A program made the translations under genes and the position numbers. The notes beneath the pieces were generated by a model that did not search any database, was not told the DNA's origin, and was given only the letters and a program-made list of their open reading frames with translations. A DNA stretch of 17,687 nt from an uncultured Eubacteriales bacterium. Lineage in GTDB: Bacteria; Bacillota; Clostridia; UBA1381; UBA9506. Where the stretch lies: NCBI GenBank assembly GCA_900545185.1, contig UQYH01000045.1, forward strand, positions 1 to 17,687. The letters run 5' to 3'. Position 1 is the first letter of the stretch. Every line of letters starts with the position of its first letter. Below are positions 8,674 through 16,276 of the stretch, one piece after another.

Positions 8674-11600
8674 ATGAAAAAAATAATTTCACTGGTACTG
8701 ACGGGAGTGCTTGCCCTTTCTTCCCTCGGCTGCTTTGCGGCGGCCGAAGGAGAGAAGGAAACGAGTGACATTCAATATCATTTGGAGCTGCGGACGGTGG
8801 AGGATGCCAAAAAAATCGGTAAGCCTCTTGCCGAAAAAATTGAGAACGCGCTTGTTTTGTTTGTGAAAAGCCCCAATGCCTATGTGTTCGGCAAGGTGGA
8901 TCGCATTGACGGGCAGGGCGGCTTAAATGCCTTTGCCAACGGGGATGAAAACGAAATTTTACCCGAAAATTTGGGTCTGACACCCGAAATTGTGCAGGAC
9001 AGAGCCTTTTTGCCCGTCCGCTTTGTTACACAAAGCTTCGGTGCAGAGGTGGAATGGAAGGAGGAGGAGCGCGCGGCGCACATTAAGGCCGAGGGCAAGC
9101 AGCTTGTGTTTGCCCCCGATCGGGCCGAAATGACGGTGGACGGTAAAAGCGTATCACTGGATGCCGCGCCGCAGATCATCCGTAATCGGCTCTACATCCC
9201 CTTCCGTGCGCTGGCACAGGCGCTTTCGTATCATGTGTTTTGGGATGCGCGCGGCCTTATCGTCATCAGCCGTGAGTCGATTTTTGACGAAACGGAGGAC
9301 GCGGCGCTGCTGGACGAGCTGGTACAGTCGTTTTATACCTACAGCTCAGCCGATGTGCAGCACCCCTATAAGCGGCGTTTTATTGAAATGCACGCCTATT
9401 CCGACCGTGACTTTTTACGAAAATATACGCTGACGGAGCTGCAGGAGCAGCTGGGCGGCGGCTATACGCAGGCAGAAGCGGATTTTGTGCAGAGCGTGAA
9501 AACAACTGCCGCGCTGCAAAAGTTTTTGGATACGCCGTCTTCATCGCTGCGCTCCGATGTGCTGCGGTTTGCCGCCTGTTATATTAAAACGGGTGACGAT
9601 TTTTATGCGCGGCGCGCCATTTTAAGCATGTATGAGCAGGCGCTTTGGTATCAAAATGTGCCGAAGGAGATTTCGACCCGGTACGCCACGCATCTGCAAA
9701 TGCTGTTCGGCCAGATGTATGTTGTGCCGAGGGCTTGTTCGGGCGCGTATGACATTTTGTATTATTCCGACCAGTGGAACGCGCTTTCGGCCGAGTTGGG
9801 TGCGGATGTGCGTGCTGAGGTGGAAAACTGGTTCCGCGCCTGCCTTCGAGATGCCATTGCGGTTTTTGGCGGCTATTATGTGCAAAACACAAGCGGATCG
9901 CTTACCATGCCGGCCTATTTCACGGCCATGATTTTAAACGACCCCGACCTTTTACACGAGCTTTTGTATGAATTTGAAGATTTGCTTTTTTCGGGCTATG
10001 AGCTTCATGCCGACGGCATGTGGCATGAGGGCACAAAAAGCTACCTTTCCGATACCATCGGTATGCATACAGAGGGCTTGCCGCAGTTTAAATATTATGC
10101 CGACCCCTTGGGTTATACCGATGAGAAGCTGGGTATACAGTTTCATTATAACAGCGGCTACGAGGCTTTTCCCCTGGCAGAAAAGAGCGCAGAGCTTTTA
10201 AGGCGGCTTAAGTTTCCGAACGGAAAGGATATCCCCATGCAGGATACCTACCCCCAGCCGAACAAGGATCCGAATTTGGAGCTTCAGGAAAAATTCCTGT
10301 CTAACATAGAGCTGTACCATTTCGGTCATTTTGCCTTAACACACGGCGACACGCAGGATGCGCAGCAGGTGCATCTGGCCTTTTACCCTGTGACGGACGG
10401 CTACCCCTATTCGAGCAGACACCATTACCATTATGCCAATCTGCCGATTATTTTGTGGGGCAGCGGCATGGAGGTTCTGCCGGACATCGGATACGTAACG
10501 CCGACAACGATGATTCAAAATGATTTTCGGCTGTATCCCTCCTTCCACAATGCCGGGTTTATCTGGAATCAGGATGAAAACTATTGGAGCGAGCGGAGTA
10601 TGTTTGCGCGGCCTTCGCTTTTGGCATATGATTCGGGTGAGCATCATGATAAAAAGGTGCAGCTGATTGAAGCTTCTGTTTTGGGGCCGGATACGGCCGA
10701 AAACAAGACAGAGCAAAAACGCAGACTGCTTTTGATGGTTGAAACCGAGGGCAACCGTTCTTACACGCTGGATTTGCAGCGCTTAAAGGGCGGCGATGCG
10801 CACGAAAATTATTTAATCTCCGGTGAGGATGAACGCATGGCGTTTGAAACCGATGTATCGCTGACCGAGCACGCCGGCACGGTGGCCGACCTTTTGGCAA
10901 ACGACAAAGCCGGGTATCAAAACGGTCGGGAGTATATGCGCAAACCGCAAACAGCAGACGGCGACAAAGCATTTGATTTCAGCTGGACGGGCGAGGAAAG
11001 CGGCACGGCCGTTCACGTTTATATGAACGGCGTTCCGGGCAGCGAGCTGTATTTTTCGGAATATCCGGCCTACCGCGAAGCGCAAGGACATAAGGAAAAT
11101 GAGGATAACTACCCCGGGCGGCATTTTTATCGGCGCACCAAGGTGGCGCAAAATCAAACCACGTGTTATGCCGCAGTGTATGAAACGAGCAAAAAAGAAC
11201 AGACCGAGCTGGTAAAGGGCGTTACCTGGCAGGAGAGCGAGCCGAACGACCCCATGACCCTTGCGGCCGTTGTGGATTTGGGTGACTGTGAGGATGTCAT
11301 TTACATCAGTGACGATACACAAAAACGGCAGGCGGCAGATCTGACCGTTTCGGGCAATGTCGTTGTGGTGCGGCGCAACAAGCAGACAAAAGAGGTTGCT
11401 TGGTGCTATCTGTACGGTGAAGGCTCGGCAGAAGGAAACGGGTTTTCGCAAACAGGGGTTGCAGACAGAAAATACAGGGTATATGATGCGCAGGGCAGCC
11501 TGTCCGACAGCTCGCAAAATCTCTTGAAAATTAAAGGGAATCTCGATGATGCCGCCGTGCCTGACGGCACATGGCTTAAACTGATTTTTCCCGACCGCAC

Positions 11601-11859
11601 GGGCTGGGGTCTTAAAATTACAAAAGCGGAGCAAAGTGTGATACACACCGAGCAGCACCCGGCCTTTAAAGTGACAGAAACAGGCAGCCAAATGCTGTTT
11701 TATCCGCGTGTGGAGATGGAGCTGGAGGGGCGGACGCGCATTAATCTGACGGACTTGCTCGGCAACCCGTTAAAGCTCAGAGAAATGACGCAGCGTACCT
11801 ATAAGGGCGATACGTGGGTGCAGATTAAGGTGCCGAGTTTTTTTGAGAACGGGAAATAA
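8674..11859 (+). CDS. Secreted heparinase II/III-like polysaccharide lyase with copper-amine-oxidase-type N-terminal stalk domain
   Basis: About 1061 residues. ATG 8674 has an AGGTGG (8661-8666) 7 bases upstream; the in-frame ATG 8668, overlapping the previous stop as ATGA, is the alternative. After a signal peptide (cleavage near CFAA; a Cys before it makes a lipoprotein possible) comes a CuAO_N1-type domain, ~50-200 (LFVKSPNAYVFGK, RAFLPVRFVTQSFGAEVEW, LYIPFRALAQAL). Residues ~205-560 are helix-rich, as in the alpha/alpha toroid of heparinase II/III lyases. A beta-sandwich region follows, with the hallmark block H584-Y-H586...W-G-S-G...L-P-D604-I-G-Y. Known members cleave uronic-acid-containing glycans by beta-elimination. 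Here the Asp usually following the HxH pair appears to be Asn589, so activity and substrate are uncertain. It probably acts outside the cell; the target (glycosaminoglycan, alginate-like or other) cannot be read from sequence. Confidence 0.82.
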   Translation: MKKIISLVLTGVLALSSLGCFAAAEGEKETSDIQYHLELRTVEDAKKIGKPLAEKIENALVLFVKSPNAYVFGKVDRIDGQGGLNAFANGDENEILPENLGLTPEIVQDRAFLPVRFVTQSFGAEVEWKEEERAAHIKAEGKQLVFAPDRAEMTVDGKSVSLDAAPQIIRNRLYIPFRALAQALSYHVFWDARGLIVISRESIFDETEDAALLDELVQSFYTYSSADVQHPYKRRFIEMHAYSDRDFLRKYTLTELQEQLGGGYTQAEADFVQSVKTTAALQKFLDTPSSSLRSDVLRFAACYIKTGDDFYARRAILSMYEQALWYQNVPKEISTRYATHLQMLFGQMYVVPRACSGAYDILYYSDQWNALSAELGADVRAEVENWFRACLRDAIAVFGGYYVQNTSGSLTMPAYFTAMILNDPDLLHELLYEFEDLLFSGYELHADGMWHEGTKSYLSDTIGMHTEGLPQFKYYADPLGYTDEKLGIQFHYNSGYEAFPLAEKSAELLRRLKFPNGKDIPMQDTYPQPNKDPNLELQEKFLSNIELYHFGHFALTHGDTQDAQQVHLAFYPVTDGYPYSSRHHYHYANLPIILWGSGMEVLPDIGYVTPTTMIQNDFRLYPSFHNAGFIWNQDENYWSERSMFARPSLLAYDSGEHHDKKVQLIEASVLGPDTAENKTEQKRRLLLMVETEGNRSYTLDLQRLKGGDAHENYLISGEDERMAFETDVSLTEHAGTVADLLANDKAGYQNGREYMRKPQTADGDKAFDFSWTGEESGTAVHVYMNGVPGSELYFSEYPAYREAQGHKENEDNYPGRHFYRRTKVAQNQTTCYAAVYETSKKEQTELVKGVTWQESEPNDPMTLAAVVDLGDCEDVIYISDDTQKRQAADLTVSGNVVVVRRNKQTKEVAWCYLYGEGSAEGNGFSQTGVADRKYRVYDAQGSLSDSSQNLLKIKGNLDDAAVPDGTWLKLIFPDRTGWGLKITKAEQSVIHTEQHPAFKVTETGSQMLFYPRVEMELEGRTRINLTDLLGNPLKLREMTQRTYKGDTWVQIKVPSFFENGK

Positions 11860-11878
11860 GGTGTATCAAGAGGTAAAT

Positions 11879-11921
11879 GGGGTGCGGCAAAATGATTTCG
11901 TTTTGCCGTACCCCTTATTTT
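11879..11921 (+). terminator. Intrinsic terminator of the left-hand operon
   Basis: Left arm GGGGTGCGGCAAAA (11879-11892) pairs with TTTTGCCGTACCCC (11901-11914) over 14 positions with one G-U pair. The loop has 8 bases, followed by TTATTTT. It starts 20 bases after the lyase stop. The opposite strand lacks a good T-run, so it mainly ends the + strand operon, though the hairpin may also slow convergent transcription. Confidence 0.9.
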
Positions 11922-11953
11922 GTGTAGGATTGTTCTTTGTTGCGAGTGTTTGA

Positions 11954-11983
11954 TTGACGTTACAAATAACAACGGTATATAAA
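11954..11983 (+). promoter_or_regulatory. Promoter-like sequence in the convergent gap, no + strand gene follows
   Basis: TTGACG (11954-11959) is followed 16 bases later by TATATA (11976-11981) or 18 bases later by TATAAA. If active, it would transcribe the palindrome at 12000 and run antisense into the oxidoreductase gene. It could be chance in an A+T-rich gap. Confidence 0.25.
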
Positions 11984-11999
11984 TGTGTATATTTACATT

Positions 12000-12059
12000 G
12001 CGTAGGGGCGGGGCTTGATGAAAGACATATAAACGTTCTATATCAGGCCGCCCCTACGC
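12000..12059. repeat. REP/MITE-like palindromic element
   Basis: A perfect 12-base inverted repeat, GCGTAGGGGCGG (12000-12011) and CCGCCCCTACGC (12048-12059), encloses 36 bases that are A+T-rich in the middle. Sequences with a GTAGGGGCGG core and inverted ends are a recurrent type of dispersed intergenic repeat in Bacillota genomes, as far as I recall. There is no transposase here. It is not followed by a T-run on either strand, so it is not a simple terminator. The non-coding gap 11860-12099 holds this repeat, the terminator and the weak promoter-like site, and nothing else that I see. Confidence 0.6.
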
Positions 12060-12099
12060 GAAGGACAGATAAAAGATGCCCTTATGGCGAATATGTGTA

Positions 12100-13785
12100 T
12101 CACTGCATCTGCCCCGCCAAATCCACCGCGAAAACGCGCCCTTCTTTTGCGCCGTGGGTCTTTACAATACAGATTTCAACCTCCTTTGCGCACACCGAAA
12201 CGGCATGCTTTCTCAGGCGCTGATAATTATTGGTTTCCTCGGCAATCAGCTTGCCGTCCGCATAAATCCGATAGGCCTTTACAAGCGTTTGCGGCAGCTT
12301 ATATTCCGGCTGATGCAGCGGATAATTGCAAGGCATATTGTCATATCGGCGATTTAAATCGCTGTCGAACACCAGTCTGATTTCGCGTATTTCTTCGGGG
12401 GTGTCAAACGAAAGGGTGATGCGGTTGCCGCAAAAGCAATTGGCATCGCCGCGCTCTATGCCGTTACGAATCAGTTCACTGTTTACACGAGCCTTGGCTG
12501 TGAGCGGCGAAACCCTTCTTGTTTGAAATGGTAAAAAACAATCATCATACATAAGGGTTTGCTGCAGGGTATCTATATCCACCGATGCAAGCGATGTGCC
12601 GCTTTGCACCGCCTGTGCAACACCCGTGCCGAGAGCCTGCCCCATCACGCCGCAGGTCGCCATCACGCGTGAAGAGCTGAGCGCCACGTGCGTTGTGCTG
12701 ATGTTGCGCCCGGCAAAGCACAAATTGTCAATATTCTCCGAAATCAGGCTGCGCCAGGGAATCCCCCACGGTGAGGGCGCCGGGTGCCAGATGGTGGAGC
12801 AGCCCTTTTGGTAATAAAACCCTTCGGGAAAGTGGTCATCCATTGTCCAGCCGCCGTAGGCTACCACATCGGGGAAGCGTCCCTCGCTTTCCACGTCGCC
12901 CTGTGTGATGATGTGCTTACCCACATACCGCCTGCTTTCGCGCTTGCCGGGCAAAAATCCCACCCAATCGAGCGCCCAGTTTTCATAGCCGTGGTCGCCC
13001 TTGTTTTTTATGTGATCCCACACGCCGAAGGCAATTTTTAAAAGCTCATCCTTTAACGACTCGGTATCGTGTATGCTGTCGGCCATGCCGCCCAGCTCAA
13101 TCCACCAAAAATTATTGGATAGATCAAAATCGTGGTCGCGATACGGCAGTGACGCATCATCGGGATAGCTGTATGCCCAGGCCGGGGGAATGTAGGTTTG
13201 CACGCTGTCGGTTTCGCGGATTTGAAACAGACAGCTCATACCCATGGTTTTATCATCGGCCGTTTCGGGTGCAATGCTTTCGCCAAACTGCGCCTTCGCT
13301 TCGCGGCCGCGCATATAATGTGCGCCCGTCAGCGGTGCCAAAACAGAATCGCCGGAGCAGTCGGCAAAATAGCTTGCCTCTGCCACATGAAAGGTTTCTG
13401 TCGTCAGCTGCCAGCCCGTCACGCTTTGTATGTGCCCATCGCTTATTTCGGCCTTGTTGCAGCTGCAATTACATAGCAGGGTTATGTTCGGTTCAAACCG
13501 CGCTTTTTCGTATAAAACACTGTCCCATATGCTGTAGCTCAGGCTTTGGTTGCGATAGTAATTTTCCAGCATCAGTTCTTCTACAATGCCCGTTTCACGT
13601 ACATCCCTGCCGTCTGCGCCGCAAACCCACATGCGGATTTCACTTGATGCATTGCCGCCCAACACGGGGCGATCCTGCATCAGCACAACCGATATGCCGT
13701 GTCGTGCCGCGCTGACCGCTGTACACAGCCCGGCAATGCCGCCGCCGATGACGCATAAATCCGCTTTATGATGTATTGTCCTCAT
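12100..13785 (-). CDS. FAD-dependent oxidoreductase (FAD_oxidored family) with extra C-terminal beta domain
   Basis: 561 residues from ATG 13785, preferred because AAAGGA (13794-13799) lies 8 bases upstream; the in-frame ATG 13794 overlaps that site. Residues ~9-40 form the Rossmann dinucleotide fold: VIGGGIAGL, with the GxGxxG pattern, then a GGNASSEIRMW segment. The block DCSGDS and the late motif GRNISTTHVALSSSRVM...G.ALG are shared with the other oxidoreductase of this operon and typify the FAD_oxidored (PF12831-type) group. There is no signal peptide, so it is cytoplasmic. After about residue 430 a separate ~130-residue region (LSFDTPEEIREIRLVFDSDLN, YRIYADGKLIAEE) looks like a galactose-binding-type beta sandwich. 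Substrate is unknown; a sugar or glycoside is plausible from context. It is last in the three-gene operon, 21 bases after the hydrolase stop. Confidence 0.88.
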   Translation of the reverse strand: MRTIHHKADLCVIGGGIAGLCTAVSAARHGISVVLMQDRPVLGGNASSEIRMWVCGADGRDVRETGIVEELMLENYYRNQSLSYSIWDSVLYEKARFEPNITLLCNCSCNKAEISDGHIQSVTGWQLTTETFHVAEASYFADCSGDSVLAPLTGAHYMRGREAKAQFGESIAPETADDKTMGMSCLFQIRETDSVQTYIPPAWAYSYPDDASLPYRDHDFDLSNNFWWIELGGMADSIHDTESLKDELLKIAFGVWDHIKNKGDHGYENWALDWVGFLPGKRESRRYVGKHIITQGDVESEGRFPDVVAYGGWTMDDHFPEGFYYQKGCSTIWHPAPSPWGIPWRSLISENIDNLCFAGRNISTTHVALSSSRVMATCGVMGQALGTGVAQAVQSGTSLASVDIDTLQQTLMYDDCFLPFQTRRVSPLTAKARVNSELIRNGIERGDANCFCGNRITLSFDTPEEIREIRLVFDSDLNRRYDNMPCNYPLHQPEYKLPQTLVKAYRIYADGKLIAEETNNYQRLRKHAVSVCAKEVEICIVKTHGAKEGRVFAVDLAGQMQ

Positions 13786-13793
13786 TTTCTTCA

Positions 13794-13800
13794 TCCTTTC
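13794..13800 (-). promoter_or_regulatory. Ribosome binding site deciding the start of the downstream oxidoreductase
   Basis: On the minus strand GAAAGGA precedes ATG 13785 by 8 bases. It coincides with the alternative ATG at 13794, which has no comparable site of its own. This favours the shorter protein. Confidence 0.6.
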
Positions 13801-13806
13801 CGCTTG

Positions 13807-14910
13807 TTATTGTTTCAAATGTGTCCGTATATAGCAATCAATCGCCTTGGCAAAGCAGCGCCCCGTTTCAATGGCGCGTGCCTGAGAAAACACGTTGCCG
13901 ATCTCCCCGTAATACGCAGTTTCAAGCGTAAAGGCAATCTCGGAATCGGTCTTGGTTAAAATGCAAGTTGCAAAGGTCGGCGTACCGACCTCGTTCCACA
14001 GCGTATTCGGCTCGATGTCGTTTTCGTGCCGATATTGAAATGCGTCCTTCGTCATGCACTGCTCTAAAATGCGGCCAAAGTCGTTGAGTGCCGCAAGCTT
14101 ATCAATGCTTTTTTTCACCATAAAGCATTTGTCGTTTTCTTCACCAATGTGCCACGGTGAATGAAAATCGAAGCCAAACAAGACCTTGTGTTCTGCAATA
14201 TACTTCCGAATGGCCGCTGTCTCGGGGTAAAGGGATTCCCCCGTGTAATCTCTGGCGTGATCATGCGGTATGCGCGATTTGCCTTGGTCGCCGTCTATAA
14301 CGCCGTCATAGTCCACAAACGGGATACACACAAACTCAAACCCCTGTACAGGTGTTTGCAGCAGCTGACGGAGCACGCCCTCCAACACATAGCTTCCCGT
14401 CGATTCGCAGGCGTGGTGGCGCGCCGTCAGCATGATTTTTTTCTCGCCCTTGCCAAAGCGCACCATGGGTACGGTTCGGCCTTTGCGGCTTTGACACAGG
14501 GCTTCGGCCTGCAGGCCGTGGCTTTGGATATATGCTTTAAAGCGTGACGGGTGATACAGCATGTGATGTGCAAAATACACAACACTTTCATCCTCCGCAA
14601 AGGTATAGGTAAAGCTGTCACCCTCCTTAGAAAGCGTAAAGCGACAGCCATCGCCCTCCTTTTCGTTCATCCAGCGCCAGGCCTTTAAATCGTGACTGAA
14701 GGCAGGACCCCAATATCCCAAACGGCGCGTTTGCTCAAACCGAAAGGTCAGCGTTTGCCCCTGTGCACCCTCAACGCAAAACGCCCAGTAAAACCAGTTT
14801 AGGGCAGAGTCACGCAAATCACGCTCCACATACACCGTGTTTCCGTCCCGGCGCAGCAACTGTATGTTACCGCCGATAAAATCCGCATGAATTTGTATCA
14901 TACTATGCAC
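13807..14910 (-). CDS. M14-family-like zinc hydrolase (cytosolic carboxypeptidase-like fold), atypical substrate pocket
   Basis: 367 residues from GTG 14910, directly after the upstream gene's TAG (reads TAGGTG), with AGGAG (14916-14920) 5 bases before; ATG 14901 is an alternative. An N-terminal beta-rich domain (residues ~1-125; FRFEQTRRLGYWGPA) resembles the domain preceding the catalytic part of cytosolic carboxypeptidases. The catalytic domain shows the M14 zinc site H166-A-C-E169 (in ARHHACE), the third ligand H250 (GFDFHSP) and the catalytic E330 (FTLE). The block PFVDYDGVIDGDQGKS...HDHAR aligns without gaps to the usual PxxNPDGVxxGNxR...DLNR. The carboxylate-binding Arg and Asn then correspond to G210 and A219, while R220 is kept. 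It may therefore be an amide or ester hydrolase rather than a classical carboxypeptidase. There is no signal peptide. It is sandwiched between two oxidoreductase genes. Confidence 0.85.
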   Translation of the reverse strand: MHSMIQIHADFIGGNIQLLRRDGNTVYVERDLRDSALNWFYWAFCVEGAQGQTLTFRFEQTRRLGYWGPAFSHDLKAWRWMNEKEGDGCRFTLSKEGDSFTYTFAEDESVVYFAHHMLYHPSRFKAYIQSHGLQAEALCQSRKGRTVPMVRFGKGEKKIMLTARHHACESTGSYVLEGVLRQLLQTPVQGFEFVCIPFVDYDGVIDGDQGKSRIPHDHARDYTGESLYPETAAIRKYIAEHKVLFGFDFHSPWHIGEENDKCFMVKKSIDKLAALNDFGRILEQCMTKDAFQYRHENDIEPNTLWNEVGTPTFATCILTKTDSEIAFTLETAYYGEIGNVFSQARAIETGRCFAKAIDCYIRTHLKQ

Positions 14911-16197
14911 CTACTCTCCTACAATATTTTGTATGTCCGATACGGAAACGTCTGACAAGTTTCGATTTTGTTTGACAGACAAAGCCGCCGCCGCACCGGC
15001 TGCCTCGCCCACGGCAATACACACGGGCATCACTCTGAAATTTGAATGTGCCAGGTGCGAACCGCTGATGTTGCGTCCCGAAAGCAAAAGACCCTCCACC
15101 TGCTTCGGCAGCAGGCAGCCGTACGGAATGGTGTAGTCCTCCGCTTGCTTCCAGCAGTGCTGCACGCCTGTGGCATCCAGGCTCGGCCCCGTCAGGTTAT
15201 GCACGTCAAAATTAAAATGCGCTCGTTTCACAACCCAGTTATCATATTGCTTTGCGCTGACAATATCCTGCGCCGAAAGGCTCTCTCTCCCTTCAAAGTG
15301 CCGCGTTTCACGTATGCCGAGCAGAGAAGCGGTGCTCATCAGACAGCAGTTTTCATAGCCGGGGACGTACGACCGCAAAAACCTTACAATGGGTACAATT
15401 TGCGAACGGCAGCTTCGCAAAGCGTCGGAGACGCTTTCGGCATCGGTTCCGTCCACGCCGATGGTATTTGTCATGTTACAGCAAACCGTCCCCGGAGTAG
15501 GCTGCCGATATAGCAAAACATGCCCGGCCGGAAAAGGCAGCAGCTGTTTGGCAAGCGCCTGCAATTCGCCCTTTTCGGTTTGAACGGTGGTTTCAAACGA
15601 GCAAGGAAAAACGGCCTTTTCATAATCTACGCCGCCAATTTTAAACATAATGCTGCACGGCTGCATTTTTCCGTCCGTCTCGCGCCCCTTTGTATACGGC
15701 ACACCGGCCGAGGCCGCAACATCACCGTCACCTGTTGCATCGACCACGCACTTGGCTCGAATTAAGCCTCTGCCGCTTTTGTTTTCCGCAATCACGCCGC
15801 AAATTCTGCCGTTTTCGACCACGGCCTTGCACATTTTTGTGTAAAACAGCACCTTTACACCGGCTTTTTGCATCATTTCATCCAGCACAATTTTTTGAAA
15901 ATCGTGATATATGTAGTGCCTGTCCGCGCCGTTTTCTTCCGTCCATCCCAGATCGCGGGCTTTTTGGTAGGTGTTTTCAAAAATCTCCTGCATAATTTTA
16001 GAGGAGGAGCGTCCCACCCAGTGCGACATCATACCGGCCGTTGCCGTGCCGCCCAGGCAGTCTTGCATTTCAATGATCATAACGGAAACGCCCTCCCGTG
16101 CGGCACAAAGCGCGGCGCCGACTCCGGCCGGACCGCCGCCGCAAACAAGCACATCCACATCGGCAATTGTCGGAATTTTGTTATGTTCGATATACAT
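14911..16197 (-). CDS. FAD-dependent oxidoreductase (FAD_oxidored family), first gene of the divergent operon
   Basis: 428 residues. ATG 16197 has AAGGTGAT upstream at a good distance (on the minus strand, about 16203-16210). The N-terminal Rossmann motif is LVCGGGPAGVGAAL (G20-x-G22-x-x-G25), followed by IIEMQDCLGGTAT. DATGDGDVAASAG in the middle and GRNISGSHLAHSNFRVM...GEAAGAAAAL at the end complete the two-part FAD site of the FAD_oxidored group. There is no signal peptide and no extra C-terminal domain, unlike its partner at 12100-13785. Known members include oxidoreductases of unclear substrate that often lie in glycan-catabolic loci; I cannot assign a reaction. It is transcribed first from the shared intergenic promoter region and coupled to the M14-like gene, whose GTG follows its stop directly. 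Confidence 0.88.
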   Translation of the reverse strand: MYIEHNKIPTIADVDVLVCGGGPAGVGAALCAAREGVSVMIIEMQDCLGGTATAGMMSHWVGRSSSKIMQEIFENTYQKARDLGWTEENGADRHYIYHDFQKIVLDEMMQKAGVKVLFYTKMCKAVVENGRICGVIAENKSGRGLIRAKCVVDATGDGDVAASAGVPYTKGRETDGKMQPCSIMFKIGGVDYEKAVFPCSFETTVQTEKGELQALAKQLLPFPAGHVLLYRQPTPGTVCCNMTNTIGVDGTDAESVSDALRSCRSQIVPIVRFLRSYVPGYENCCLMSTASLLGIRETRHFEGRESLSAQDIVSAKQYDNWVVKRAHFNFDVHNLTGPSLDATGVQHCWKQAEDYTIPYGCLLPKQVEGLLLSGRNISGSHLAHSNFRVMPVCIAVGEAAGAAAALSVKQNRNLSDVSVSDIQNIVGE

Positions 16198-16247
16198 GGT
16201 ATCACCTTCGTTTTTGTTTTGTAAGCTCTGCCGGCAGACAAATTGTG

Positions 16248-16276
16248 TTGACAGCCGTCTTGACTTATAGTATAAT
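16248..16276 (+). promoter_or_regulatory. Consensus sigma-70/sigma-A promoter for the PocR/AraC regulator
   Basis: TTGACA (16248-16253) and TATAAT (16271-16276) both match the consensus perfectly with 17 bases between them. Transcription should start near 16283, giving a leader of about 70 bases before the regulator start. An expression-limiting operator would be expected, because such a promoter is otherwise strong and constitutive. Confidence 0.8.

Noticed and set aside
10813..11691. 292-codon minus-strand frame opposite the lyase gene
   Set aside because: It is a shadow of the well supported lyase frame; its translation lacks any recognisable domain and is Cys/His/Arg-rich as expected for antisense frames.
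13149..13715. 188-codon + strand frame opposite the FAD-dependent oxidoreductase
   Set aside because: It is antisense to a clear Rossmann-fold enzyme, lacks a ribosome site, and its composition is typical of a shadow frame.
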